Assembly (NCBI GenBank): GCA_023846275.1
Contig: CM043877.1
Coordinates: forward strand, 14,615,107 to 14,679,106
Direction of reading: 5' to 3'
DNA: 64,000 bases
Source: Vanilla planifolia
Lineage: Eukaryota; Streptophyta; Magnoliopsida; Asparagales; Orchidaceae
The stretch's first letter is position 1, and every line of letters starts with the position of its first letter. Positions 34,901-46,450 of the stretch are shown here, one piece after another. The position numbers were made by a program, and so were the translations under genes. The notes beneath the pieces were generated by a model that saw only the letters and a program-made list of their open reading frames with translations, ran no database searches and had not been told where the DNA came from.

Positions 34901-37478
34901 AATCACATCCTTACTTTTCACAAGACAGTAGAAGACTATTTCAACAATGTGGTGTGTGAGCTTTATCCTAATAAAAGGAACTTTGTTTATACTACAATAT
35001 CTCTAAATTGAGAAGTACATCTGTAATTGGTCTAGGAATGTATTTAGTTTCTTGTCATCCATGTTCTCACATAAGTAGGTTACCAAAATATGCCTCCAAC
35101 TTGAGCATTTCATGAGACCTATTTCATCTTAAGCCATTGTTTTCTAATTGCCAAAATGATCATTCTTTGAGGACCTCTCTTTCTTATATCTTTACTTTAT
35201 GCAACTTTCCTAAAATTAACTCCTTATTAGGTTGGTAATCAAACGAGGTAGCTCCATCGACTCTCTTTATTACATCATCTTTAGAAGAAGCGACACTTAT
35301 GATGTTAGAAAATCACCTGCACTTCTAATAATCTAAATAACTCTCATTATGTCATCTCTCTCTTCTTATGTCATATCTATATTATTATTACACTTAATAA
35401 TTCTTTCACTTCTTAACATGACAATACATACACAAACTCTACTAAAAAACATTTCCCAAGTAAAGATATATAACCTAATACAAAAATATAATAATTTTTA
35501 AAGTGCATTTAAAATAAAAACCTGATCACTAATCATTAAGGAAGTACAAAATCACTCTCTATTATAGATAAATTAGATGACGTATCAGATGAATGGATAA
35601 TAGATGATTTCTTAGTTTGGTAATTTTGAATCAAGGTAATGATAAATATAAAAAAGAGTGTTTATTAGGTCATCATGCTTAAATGTCAAGGTATCAAATT
35701 ATGACTATTCTAACAGAATATGTTGAATGCATCTTTGGTAAGAATAAATTGGAATAGAATAAACTCTAAATTAAATAGGCGAAAGACCCCCATGAGCAAC
35801 GTATATAAGATTAAAATCAACCTCATGGATATGGTATCATTTTGGATGTGGCTTAGGTGTAAGTTGTATGTTGGTTGCTCAAATATCTCATATAATATTT
35901 ACAAACCTTCTTAGATTAATAATGAGTTTACAAGCTTTGTCATTGTGTGATAGCACATTTTTTTTAATTCGATATAATATGACAAATACATTTATTGGAA
36001 TACATGATATTGATATTTTAATATACTTAAAGATTCTTTGAAAATTTTTAGAGACGTATTTAAACTAATTAATTTTGTTTTTATATTAATGTACATGATA
36101 ATATATATCCTAGATTTGTGAGATGAACATATTATTGAAAAGTGTTTCTCATGAGAAATTTTTTACTATATGCTTCATAATTTTTTAGAATTGAATAAAA
36201 GTATTATGAAGTTTCTAAGCAAATATAGTAATTTAAATTTTCTTATTTTAAAGATATGGCATAAGGCTTATTGGTCTTTTTGTTTTTAAGCTTGAAATAA
36301 GTAATGGGAGAAATAAAAGCACAAGAATGAGAAGTAGAATCTAAGGTAAGGAAGTTTTGTAACAAAGCAAACTAGAGAAGTTGCAATAGAAAAGCATGAG
36401 AAAATCATCAAAGGTAGTTATATGAAGAAGGTGAACTAGCTATTATTGAGCCATAAAGAGATTAAGTTATTAGATAGGAGAATAAAGACTATAGAAATCA
36501 TGATTCATATTTGGAAAAAGCTTTGGAACAACTATAACATGATGAAGCCTAACAAATTATGATGTGAATTAACCTTTGCACAATATTTTCCTCTTTAGTT
36601 TTGCTCCAACTAAGACAGAATGAATTTTATTAGAAAATTTGATTTTAAGAGCATAAATTGGGAGCTTGATCTTTGTGTTTAATATGGAGTTTGTTTTAAA
36701 ATGGTTTTGGAGGTGCTAGTAATAGTCTTAATTCTTGAATTTTTTTCAATTTGTGTGTTAGCTTGAAGTGATTTTGCAATTTGAATCAAAATAAATGAAA
36801 GAAAACAACTTTAGCATTTATTATCCTGTAACTTACATGCCCAAATTTGACATATAAATACATTAGGTGGATGACATACAATATGTTGGACTCATCATAC
36901 AATATCTCAAACATGTATATCATATGTTAGTAAGGAAATACAAAAGACAAAGATTTTCTCATGATATCAAGATCTAAGGGTACAAATTTTCTATTGATAA
37001 ATGATGCATATCATTCTTGTAGTCAATTGACAAAACTTATGACTATTTTTTGTTGAAAAAACTTTAGAAGGAAATTGGAATTTATATGAATATTTTTTCA
37101 TAATTGGAGCATAGGGGAAAAAAGACAAAGAAATTGATAACCAATTTATATTTAATGACTTCCTTTTATAATTTAACAAACTTTAGCCATTTGTTTTTAC
37201 CAATGATCCCTTTTAGATTATTTTTATGCCTAATAAGAAAATGAATTTATAATTTGTAAGAGAATAATGAGATTTTTGTACTATTTTTCATGTATCCAAA
37301 AATCGTAACTCTTATGTTATTGTTTTCTTGACTCATAGATAATAAATATATTTCAACACTTCTCTCTGTCATGTATATTTCCTTCCTTTCCATCTCTTCA
37401 TCATCACACTAATGATTCTCCTCACCTCATCACTCTTATAACAAAATTTGCTTCCACACATGGGTTGAAATGACCATG
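31941..37478. repeat. Arm A', right arm of giant inverted repeat
   Basis: Reverse complement of 38-5,477. Differs by many small indels and by about 250 bp near 33,825-34,075 that is absent from the left arm but present in the third copy at 54,935-55,150. The outer end is at about 37,478 (CCATGTCAT). Confidence 0.85.
34920..35120 (-). pseudogene. Decayed gypsy gag fragment (arm A' copy)
   Basis: Inverted counterpart of 2,440-2,690, with the same CCAACTT / ATGTTCTC / TTTCTTGTCATCC landmarks. No open frame. Confidence 0.4.
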
Positions 37479-40307
37479 TCATAAACCTAAAATAATAAAA
37501 TAATCCATTGGTTTTATAATGGATAAACCTCACATGGAAACTTTACCAAACATGATAAAAAAAATACATAGTGTTATTGATAACTATTTAAATGTTATAA
37601 TTTATTAAAATATACTTCATAGTTGAGCATATTTTAGCAACTGTGTACCAAACTCATTAAGCTATTTCAATAAAAAAAAAATATGTATTGAAAAAGATCA
37701 ATGAAGTAAAAAAATAAAAATTAGAAAAATTAATTGAAATTTGTATTTAAAAATTCTTTTATCAAATTAAAACTAATAGATTCAAATTTTGAACTTTAAT
37801 GAGGATAGAAAATATTCAGAGTCATGTATTGTTCTATTGAATTGGAGAGAATGGAATTTAAGGTCTGAGTAAAAAAATTTAAATTAAATTATTTAGTAAT
37901 ACTTTCTACAAATGTGGAATTGAGTGAATATCAAATTCAGAGTACTTTTATATGAAACTTAACAACCTTAAGCTAGCACATAAAAGAGAAAAATACTTTT
38001 TCATATAGGAGAAAAACAAAAAGGATGTAAGAATTAATTTGAATTTGTTTAGGGTGATGTGAGAGTATTTGCAATAATGGAAGCAAGTTATAAGGTGGTG
38101 AAAACTAAAATTAAAGCAACTACAAAAAGAAAAGAAATTAAAATAAATGAAGAAATTTTTAAAAAATTTATGCTACTCAAGGCTAAAATTTAAAAGAAAA
38201 AAATAAAATGAAAAGAGAATAAGTTTAAAAAATTTATTAAATGCATTGACGTAACAAGTGTAAAAAACTCAATATAACATAAAAAAACTTCAGTGATAAA
38301 ATACTCAATATAACATAACTATAATGACATTTTTAGTCTTAATATATAGAGTCATTTCTCATAAGTAAAAAACTCTATATGAAATAAGACTAAACTATCA
38401 AAATATAAAAATAACTAATACATCTTACATAAAGAGAATGTAATAACAGATTGTGAGGTTACATTATTAATATGGAAACCCAATCCAAATAGCCAACCCA
38501 CTTATATGTGGTAGTCAAAATTTTTCATTTACTGAGTGTTGGACCTGCAGAAATGTTAATCCACAAACTGGTGATCACAACCAAGGTGACCTCATGATAA
38601 TGTCCAAACAATAATTTTGTCAATCCAAGCAGTTTGAATACTTTGTTGACTACTCTATCCAATTGGAGTTCTGTTGATCTATTTATAAGAAATTTTCTTT
38701 TAATCTCTCGATAATAAATCTTTCTTAAAAATTATAATTGTTTTATTAAGACTATAATGATAAAGAAAACTAAAAGAATAAAGACAATATTTTTTGTGCC
38801 AAAAGTGGAAATTTTCTTGCTTTAATAGAGGCTTGGTTATAATATATTATTACTATTTTCTTATAACACTAGAGTTGATTTCTTTATTCCCTATGTTTAA
38901 CTTGTAATGTACTTAAACATGGACATTACAAAGTTTGTGATCGTGTAAGGGTGCACATCTGTATGCATTACATGCATTATAAATGAGTGAACTATGTGCT
39001 TATCCCTAATCTAGGTTCTATAATAGGTGTATAAAATAGCCATGAATAATGCACGTGAGGCTGTTGGACTCCCATCTAACACTATCTCATACACTCTGCA
39101 CATGTTGTACTTCCTACACATTGCTTTTCACCACTCGTTCTATTTTTCGCACATGCTGAGATGCCCAGCGTGTTATTACACATCCTACATTATAGTTTGG
39201 CATGCCATTGTAATGTTTGCACCATGCTATCTTACAAACTTTTCCATGAGATAACCTAAGCACTATTGTGTCGAACACTGTTGGGTCGCATGTACATCGC
39301 TCGGCTCATGCAACAATCCAAATTGCCTTTCCTTAATCCTTATTAAAATTAATTATTAACTAATCAAATAGATCTATAATATATCCCTTAATTATTATTT
39401 TGAATAACTTTAAGCTTCAATTGGGTTGTCTAGCATGATGATCTATGTCATCTCTAAGTTTTAATATACTAATTCTCCTAATTGGGTGTAACTCTTCATC
39501 TAAGAGAATGGATCATTGCTATGGCATTAATCAAAGAGATCTGAATACATACATTGAAGTTCTTATATGGTTCTCCACACACCTTCAAAATCAAGCTAAT
39601 CACTCCATTGTGCTAGTACATTTGGTACATCTAATTTTGGGTTATCATATTATGATCATTAATGATTCATGTTGTCTCATCATTCATCTCAATGGATAAT
39701 GTTTGTGAAATAGAAGGGATTGTGTGGCTACTATCTTTTTGGAGTAACTTATTTCAAATTTTTTTTTCAAATCTAAAACTTTTTTTGCGCATTCAAAAAA
39801 TCTTTATTTTATAAAATTCTTTTTTTAAACACCCTAATTTTTCTTTAGAACCAAATGAACAATCAAATAACTAGCAACTTTATATTCCTTTTTAAAATAA
39901 AAGGAATTTATAGATTATAGTATTAAAGCAAAAAATAAAGATATTATACTTGTCAAATGCTAAACTTTCAAAAGCAACTATTGCAATGGCTTCTAATATA
40001 TATTATATGTTAAAGCATATTACAACCATTTATCTCAAAGTAAAGATAATGAAAAGCTATTAATCCTTATAATAATATCAAATTCTTTTATATCTATTAT
40101 AATAAATTTTGAGTTTCATGCTTTTTCCTTGTTTTTTATGTTATTATTTATTGTTATTTCTTTTCTTATGGGCAATACAACAAGGGTGATTGTAAGATAT
40201 ATTAATGAACTATCATATTCATAACTATTGTGACTGAGACAGTTGAATGTGATGTCTCATAATCAATAAAACTTTCAAAGTTAATTCAAAACTTTTAAAA
40301 TATTAGT
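37479..40307. other. Unannotated AT-rich region
   Basis: No coding or element signature that I can support. The frames at 39,027-39,254 and 39,445-39,699 are short, with biased composition and no known motif. An imperfect hairpin lies at about 38,334-38,394. Confidence 0.5.
38334..38394. repeat. Imperfect hairpin
   Basis: AGTCTTAATATATAGAGT and, after about 23 bases, ACTCTATATGAAATAAGACT form inverted arms with a 2-base bulge. Two direct CTCAATATAACATA copies lie just upstream. Could be an end of a small MITE; unproven. Confidence 0.4.
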
Positions 40308-40312
40308 GATAA
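40308..40312. repeat. Target site duplication GATAA (left)
   Basis: GATAA here and at 41,983-41,987 exactly flank the element at 40,313-41,982. Confidence 0.85.
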
Positions 40313-41982
40313 TGATGCCGAACAAGAAGAAATTTGCTCTGATACCAATTTGATGTCGGACAAGAAGAAATTTGCTCTGATACCAATTTGATGCCGGACG
40401 GGTTTAAGCTTTTTGTTTATTGAGCAAGACAAGCGATTAACCTGCAAACTTTTAGGGAAATAAAGAAAGATTGGGGGAAATTACGTGAAATTTCGAAAAA
40501 GGTAACACGCTTGAGACACCCGTCCAAGGCGATCCTAGTCAAGAGGGGACCGTGGGCAACACAGAGGTTGCTCCGTATGCTAGTCCCGCAACTTTAACGG
40601 CACAAAACAGGGTCTTTGAAAAAGATTAATAATGCTAATCTCGAAAACTCTCGAAAATATACGGTCAAACAAAACGGAGTTAAAGTTTGGAAAGTTTTTA
40701 CTAAGTCAACATGAAATTCAAAGGTAACGAAGTAGTTGCACGCAAAGAACGATCGAAAAATACCCCAAAGGAAAATAAGATATAGGAAAGGAGACGAAAT
40801 CTAAGATTTGCGAAAGGCGGAGTAAAAATAATAATAATAATAATAAAGATCGTAACTAGAAAGCTTCTTAACGTATTCGTTAATGCGAAATAAAGATGTT
40901 GTGTTATGTTGATGGCGTGTAGAGGGATGGTAGTGGAATTGGTTCGATAAACTGGCACGGCGTCTCACCGCTTGGGCCTCACACCCCTCCTCCCAGTACC
41001 GGAGCCTCGACGAATCAGCACGTCGAAGTTCTTGTCGCACTCACACTTGAGTTCTCAACAAGATGCAAGAAAATACAAATTCTCATTCACCAAGCATATC
41101 CCAAGCATTCTGTTACATGAGGGTAGGCCTCTCCTTTCATAGGGAGCCTAAGGGTACAAAAATACATAAAAGCCTTAAAATAAGCTGTTCCCAAACTTAA
41201 TTAGAACTTGCAAGGGGACGGCTGAACTGTTGCACGTGCGCCGCGCGCGTGCGCCGCGCGTAGGGGCGGTGGGCACTGCTTTCGGCGCGGCGTGGGTTGG
41301 TGCGACGGAGTTCGGGTCGCGCCGACCCGCGAGGGCGGGCGGGTGACCCGAAAGCATAATCGGGACGGGCGGACCCGATACCGACCGCGGTGACCCGATC
41401 AGAGGCGGACTGGTCGTTGGCGGCCCGCAGGGGCCGTCGCGCCGATCCGCGCGCAGCGGTGCGGTACCCGCACGCGGAGGCGCGCCGCGGCCCTGGCTGA
41501 GCTCGCGCGCGCGCCTGCGGAGCGGCTGTTGGGCGGCGGCGGACGGACGACGGCGGAGCCGAGGTTGTCTGCGCTGGCGACGACGCAGCTGCGGTCGACG
41601 CCAGAGCAATGGTGGTCGGGGACGGAGGCAGAGCAGGCGACGGCGACAGCGGTGGGAAGATTGCTGCTGGCGGCAGCGCTGGTTACAGGCACGCGGGTGT
41701 TTCCGGCGGCCGAGCAGGTGGCGACCGCGGAGCTGGGGCGGCTGGCGACGGCGGCGGCGACGACTATGATCGGGCCAAGGTGGCGGACGGCGGTCCGGCT
41801 GACGGCGGCCTGGCTCATGGCGGCCCGGCGGACGGCGGGCGAACGGCGTCCAGGCGGACAGCAGCCGGCGAAGCGGCGGGGATTGAGCTGCCAGCGAGTG
41901 TTGAATCCAAAATAATTTGCAGAAGTCCGTTTTGAGTGTAAAATTTAGTTCTGAGCTCGAAATTGACTTGGTGTCCTCACCA
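40313..41982 (-). mobile_element. Solo-LTR-like insertion of the GC-rich LTR family
   Basis: A 1,670-bp element with a perfect 5-bp target duplication (GATAA). From the low end it has two 38-bp units, each with a primer-site complement (40,313-40,388), then an LTR (40,389-41,982) that starts TGATGCCGGACGGG and ends CCTCACCA. Bases 40,389 to about 41,320 are almost identical to the 5' LTR at 8,130-9,090. The remaining ~660 bp diverge completely from that copy but keep the extreme GC-richness and the terminal inverted motif (TGGTGAGGAC versus TGATGCGGAC). There is no internal region. It could be a solo LTR made by recombination, or a subfamily with a swapped U3. Confidence 0.8.
40336..40385 (-). 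promoter_or_regulatory. Two intact primer binding sites in the LTR-end repeat units
   Basis: TGGTATCAGAGC on the minus strand at 40,347-40,336 and 40,385-40,374, again 38 bp apart. Both are exact 12-base matches to the iMet primer site, unlike the mutated pair at 8,077-8,126. Confidence 0.85.
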
Positions 41983-41987
41983 GATAA
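41983..41987. repeat. Target site duplication GATAA (right)
   Basis: Right partner of 40,308-40,312. Confidence 0.85.
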
Positions 41988-42109
41988 TATTCATGAATAA
42001 CGAATCTTGCTTCTAATTAATAGCATATATTTGATGTGTGATGGGGGTTGATATGTAATAACTTAACCCTTACCTTTGATTGTAGCATTGAACCTTGGTC
42101 CATCTATAA

Positions 42110-42260
42110 TAAATCCTTCATGCGTAAATACTCAGCCTTTTATGTTGCCTCTAATAGTTGATTTTCCCAACACTTGTGGAAACTCTTTAGCATAATGTCC
42201 AAATCCTTCACGAGAAAAACACTCAACAACTTTCTTTGTACATTCTTCTTTATGATAATA
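42110..42260 (-). pseudogene. Retrotransposon zinc-knuckle fragment
   Basis: Minus strand reads VVECFSREGFGHYAKEFPQV, the shape of a gag CCHC knuckle (CxxCxxxGHYAxxC) in which the second and last Cys are replaced by Arg/Glu and Phe. About 50 codons are recognisable. Probably the debris into which the 40,313 element inserted. Confidence 0.5.
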
Positions 42261-44300
42261 ACTATATATCTAGCACTAAACAATATCATAGTTCTAGTTC
42301 TTGTAATTTAAGATCCTACTGAAGAGGTTAAAGTCTTAAGTTTCTATCCTCATTGTAAAGAAAATACTACTTTTTTTTATTAACCACTTTTCTTGTCTTT
42401 GTAATTATTTGGCATTTTTACATTTTTTTATGCTACTTCAACTAGACTTTTAAAACAAATAAATTTCATATAAGCAATCACATTTCTTGTTGAGTTTTTT
42501 AGACTCTTCTAGAATACATAACATTTTTATTTCTCTATTTTCCCTAATATCAATGTGTACCTCGCAAAACATGAAACTTATATTATTTTTTTGTTTTAGT
42601 TGCTCAAATCTACTCAATATCTCTCTTATAACCACTCCCACTAGCTTGGAAAACTAGGACCTCTATCACCCTCTAGGCTTCATTGTCCCCTCCCTCTCCC
42701 GATCATGTCCTCTACCCTCAAGTTGGATCTAATTCAATTTTGGCAACTTGGTTTGTAGTGAAGGTCATGCTAGTGTGACTGCGATTGCTCATAATGCTTT
42801 TGCTCAATTTTTTGTTACTTGAGGGATTCACATTACCACTTTCTTGCCCTTGTGTATGGAGTTCCATTTGATCATTCTGGATGCATCCTTGGCTATTTTC
42901 TTTAGAGAGAATTTTGTGTTGTGTGGTTTGTGATTGAAACTTTTTTTGTTGTGGCCGATTTTTTCATGGCCTCCTTCACAATACTTTTAATTTTAGAATG
43001 ATGAATTATCATATATCATTGGCTCGTTTATCATTTATCTATGTTTCACATGCACTCAGATTTGCTAATAGTTTGATCAATTTTTGCACTTGTGAGGTGA
43101 ACTTTTTGGACTTCAGGTAGGAAATGGTCAAGCATCACCCTACGTTTGATGTGATTCTCTAGAAAGATTATTCTTAAATTTTGTTATATTTATAGGTTAT
43201 GGTTCATCTTTAAGAGAAATCCATGGACTCAGCATGTAACATTGGGTAATTTATAGGTCATTTTGGTGTATTAGCCTTTTCTCTACAACATTGTTGTGCT
43301 GACAAGTATAAGGGTGGAGCATATTATTCAAAAGCTTTTATGGGTGGTCGATTCCTTTTTTGTGGTTGGTTAACATGCTTCATTGACATTGGGTCATATG
43401 GTAAGCTTTAGAGTCATAGAATTGGGCTTTTATAATCTCTTTTGACACTTATGCAACAAAGAAGATCAATATGCGTGTGGCATGATAGATCTTGGAAAGT
43501 TGTCACTCAAATGCTACACCTTGAGTTATGGATGTAGGACTTTTGGCCTTCTTTGATGGCTATGATTTCAATGCCCATTTTGGTGCTATTTTCTGAGCTC
43601 ACTTTAATTCTTTAGGAACCATATAATTTGTTGAGATGGGTTTCTTGCTTGAGATCATTCAATTAAGATCTAAAAGCATTACTCATCTTGGAAAACGCAC
43701 AACTAGCATTTTAACGATCAAATGGTATGATTAAGAACTCATGTATTTCTTCTTAGAATTTAAAAGTCGTCTTCTACTTGTTCCTTGTTTTTTATTCTAA
43801 TTTAATACTAGTTACTTTACAAATCTATCTTAGGAAATATTATAGTTTCACACTTTTTTATCCAATCTAAAATCTAATCTAAGAATAGGGAGACAATATT
43901 TTATAATTATTTATTATTTTATTATTTTTATGCTTTCTCTAAGTTTCATCTTTTGCATACACCAATAATGTTGGAATAGCACATAGACTTAATTTGTCAC
44001 TAATAAAATCTTTTCTCAATTATTTTTGATTTGTCTCTAAAACTTTGGGTCTTCTTTAGGATTCATTTTATAATCCATTCAATTCTATAATGATAAATTA
44101 AGAAACAAGTTCAGTATGTTAATTACTTTGATAGATAGTAATTGAGTATTAAAGTCATCAAGAAATATGTCCTTATCTTCTTCTAGAAAATTCTTAAACC
44201 TTTGATGCACAAAACATAATTCTTCAACACTCTGAGGCCAATACAAAATCATTCAGAAATGCTACTGTTGGAACTTTTATTCTCAAATTCTTTCTAATCC
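42260..44300. other. Unassigned stretch, possible element debris
   Basis: No frame longer than about 63 codons. Plus-strand translation at 42,760-43,120 is vaguely LINE-endonuclease-like but without a catalytic motif I can defend. Nothing else seen. Confidence 0.4.
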
Positions 44301-44319
44301 AGGATATTACAAGTTTTTT

Positions 44320-44760
44320 CTTTTCTACAAATAAATGAGATTTTGTAGATGTGGTACTAGAACTATTTTTAGGTTTAACAAGATGTGGTCCCATTTTTTC
44401 CTTTCTTCCTTAACATATAGGTGTCGACTTCATTATTATGGGTAAAATCATAGTCATACAACAAAGGAAAACCTTGACAATATATGACAAACATCTTGGT
44501 GGAGCATTCACAAAAACTCTCTGAGTATGAAACCATGGTAAATGGAACTTGACATTTTTGGTTTATTGACATTTTTCATCTTCTCTGACTACTTAATAGG
44601 ATTAGGGGCATGATATAGGCTTCATGTTTATTCTAAGAAACATGGCTTTAGACACTATATTCATGTTGCTATCTCCATCTATGGCCAACTAATAAGATGA
44701 GTGAAAATGTTGGTATTACTACGATTCTCTATAGGTTGGGGTACGATCAAGCTACACTTC
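44320..44760 (-). pseudogene. Gypsy protease-region remnant
   Basis: Minus strand, with frame breaks: an AIDGxSNMNIVSKAM segment (equivalent of VIDxGSCxNVVSxxM), then KCQVPFTMVSYSESFCE, a run equivalent to HLLLGRPW (here QGFPLLYDYDF), and NEVDTYMLRKKGKNG (equivalent to DGxxNxYxFxKDGKK). This is the Ty3/gypsy aspartic protease and its downstream segment. The catalytic Asp is kept (IDG) but the GRPW motif is lost. Gag-like sequence lies in the right place upstream at 45,120-45,480. Confidence 0.6.
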
Positions 44761-45119
44761 ATAACAAGCATATTAGGAGCATCCTTATAATCATTATGGT
44801 CATTCTCTCAAGAATTGATTAGCATCTTCATTTTTCAATGTAGCCTTAAACTTAAAATTATCTTCATGTTGTGTTTCTTTTAATTTCTTTTCTTCATAAG
44901 ATATTCTTGAAAATTTTGTATTAATTGACAACTAGTCTAACATCTAAATTGTCATAAAGAAACTGTTAATTCTTGTAGCCATTTCTTATGTCTGTTGTTG
45001 GTTTTTTAATTTTCTTACCACTTGTTATACTCACTATATGAGGGCTTTGATTTCAAATTAGTGACAATATTTTTAGTTATAGTGGAAGTTTGATTTAGAT
45101 CAATCTATCTATACATATA

Positions 45120-45480
45120 TATTATCTTCTAAATCTATAATTTAAGCTTTTATAAAATCTAGATAAAGTGATATGCTATTCATAGACCTCGTAATGAAAT
45201 AGTATGTCAATAGCTTACCTATGTATTCAAAGAAAGACTTTACCCCTTACTTTAATGTGGTTAACTCATCTAAAATTCAATTCATACGATAGATAGGATT
45301 GTATTAGGCTTTCAAATAGTGGTAATCTCATATGAGGAAGTCACAAGCTAAAGTCTTAATCTCACCTTGTGGTGCACTTTTCCTAACTAGAATACTGAAG
45401 CCTTACTTGATAACTTCATCTTGGATAACCTTATTTGACACACATATGAAATTTCATATCAAACTAATGTTTCATTTTTC
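45120..45480 (-). pseudogene. Gypsy gag remnant
   Basis: Minus strand shows IKTLACDFLI, DYHYLKAxYNPIYRMN and LDELTTLKxGVKSFFEYIG, patterned like chromovirus gag (MxxRFxPxxYxxxLYxxLxxLxQGxxSVxxYxxE). I first read this as RT, but position upstream of the protease and the QGxxSVxxY spacing fit gag better. Heavily mutated. Confidence 0.4.
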
Positions 45481-46213
45481 CATTAATCAATCTCTAAATT
45501 ATTAGCATTTAACTTTCCATATCATTGATTTTTTACTTTTCTAGTTATGTCTACACTTAATTAAATGTACTTATCTCCATGCCTTCTAAGTCCATCATTC
45601 AAATAACCTCTCAGTGGTAGTAAACAAAGATGAATTTGTTTAGTTGGCTGAGCCTATATGACTTGGGTTAGCAATCTAAAAAATTTAGTTAAACTCTTCT
45701 AACTATGTTTTGACATCCCCTTTAAATATCATCAATTTCTTTGTCACAAATATGTCCTCACTAGAATTAGATGCAACCATGTGAGGTTATGTTTGTTACC
45801 TGGAATAATACTTTGTGCCTTTTTAGCATCAACATCCAAGTGTACTATGCAAATAAATTTTTCATAATCAGTGTTGTGCGTACATTTTAGAACATTGTAT
45901 CTCTAATACTACATATTTTAAAAAGCTACTAAAAACATATATGGTATTCATTAGGTCAAGCCTTCATAGTTCAAATGAGTACTCTCCTTCTTGTTCCTCT
46001 TTCTACTTGTAGCTTAGCGTTGTCATCTCCAACTGTAAAGAAGGAATGAATACAAAGATCTTTTTGAAGAAAGAGGCTTAGGTACTAGAGGTGGAAGTTA
46101 GATTTCCCCTAGAGGAAGGGATGTGCATTTTATATAAGTTTAAGGAAATATTTGATGCTAAGAGGGATAAGACATAAATGGAAAATAAACTCATATCTTG
46201 CCTCATGTATTAA

Positions 46214-46450
46214 TTGTGTTTATGCAAGTGTTTAGTCTTATCCACAATGTACAACTGTGTTTACAAAGTTTCTAGTCATGTCCATAAAGTATCTAGTCGT
46301 GTTCATGAACTTTTCAATAATGTCTACAAAATGTCCAACCTTCCAACCATTTATGCAAAGTGTTTAGAGATATCCATTGATTGTCTAATTGTGCTTGCCA
46401 AGTTTCTAGTGATGTTCATAAATTGTTAATCATGTTCACAAAGTATTGGT
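46214..46450 (+). repeat. Degenerate 21-nt repeat array, open in one frame
   Basis: About ten imperfect units of the form AA(G/A)T(T/G)TCTAGT(C/G)(A/G)TGT(C/T)CAT. Because the period is 21, an open frame (46,214-46,429) keeps a 7-residue repeat: VYKVSSH, VHKVSSR, VHELFNN, VYKMSNL. No start context, promoter or homology supports real expression. Confidence 0.6.

Noticed and set aside
40336..40385. tRNA gene fragments (initiator Met)
   Set aside because: Only 12 bases match the tRNA 3' end, at retroelement primer sites; no tRNA fold.
42760..43120. Possible LINE endonuclease on the plus strand
   Set aside because: No GDFN, VETK or SDH-type motif survives; similarity too weak.
45120..45480. Possible gypsy reverse transcriptase
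   Set aside because: Initially suggested by a C-x-DY-x-LD-x-L pattern, but order relative to the protease and the QGxxSVxxY-like spacing fit gag better; no YxDD box.
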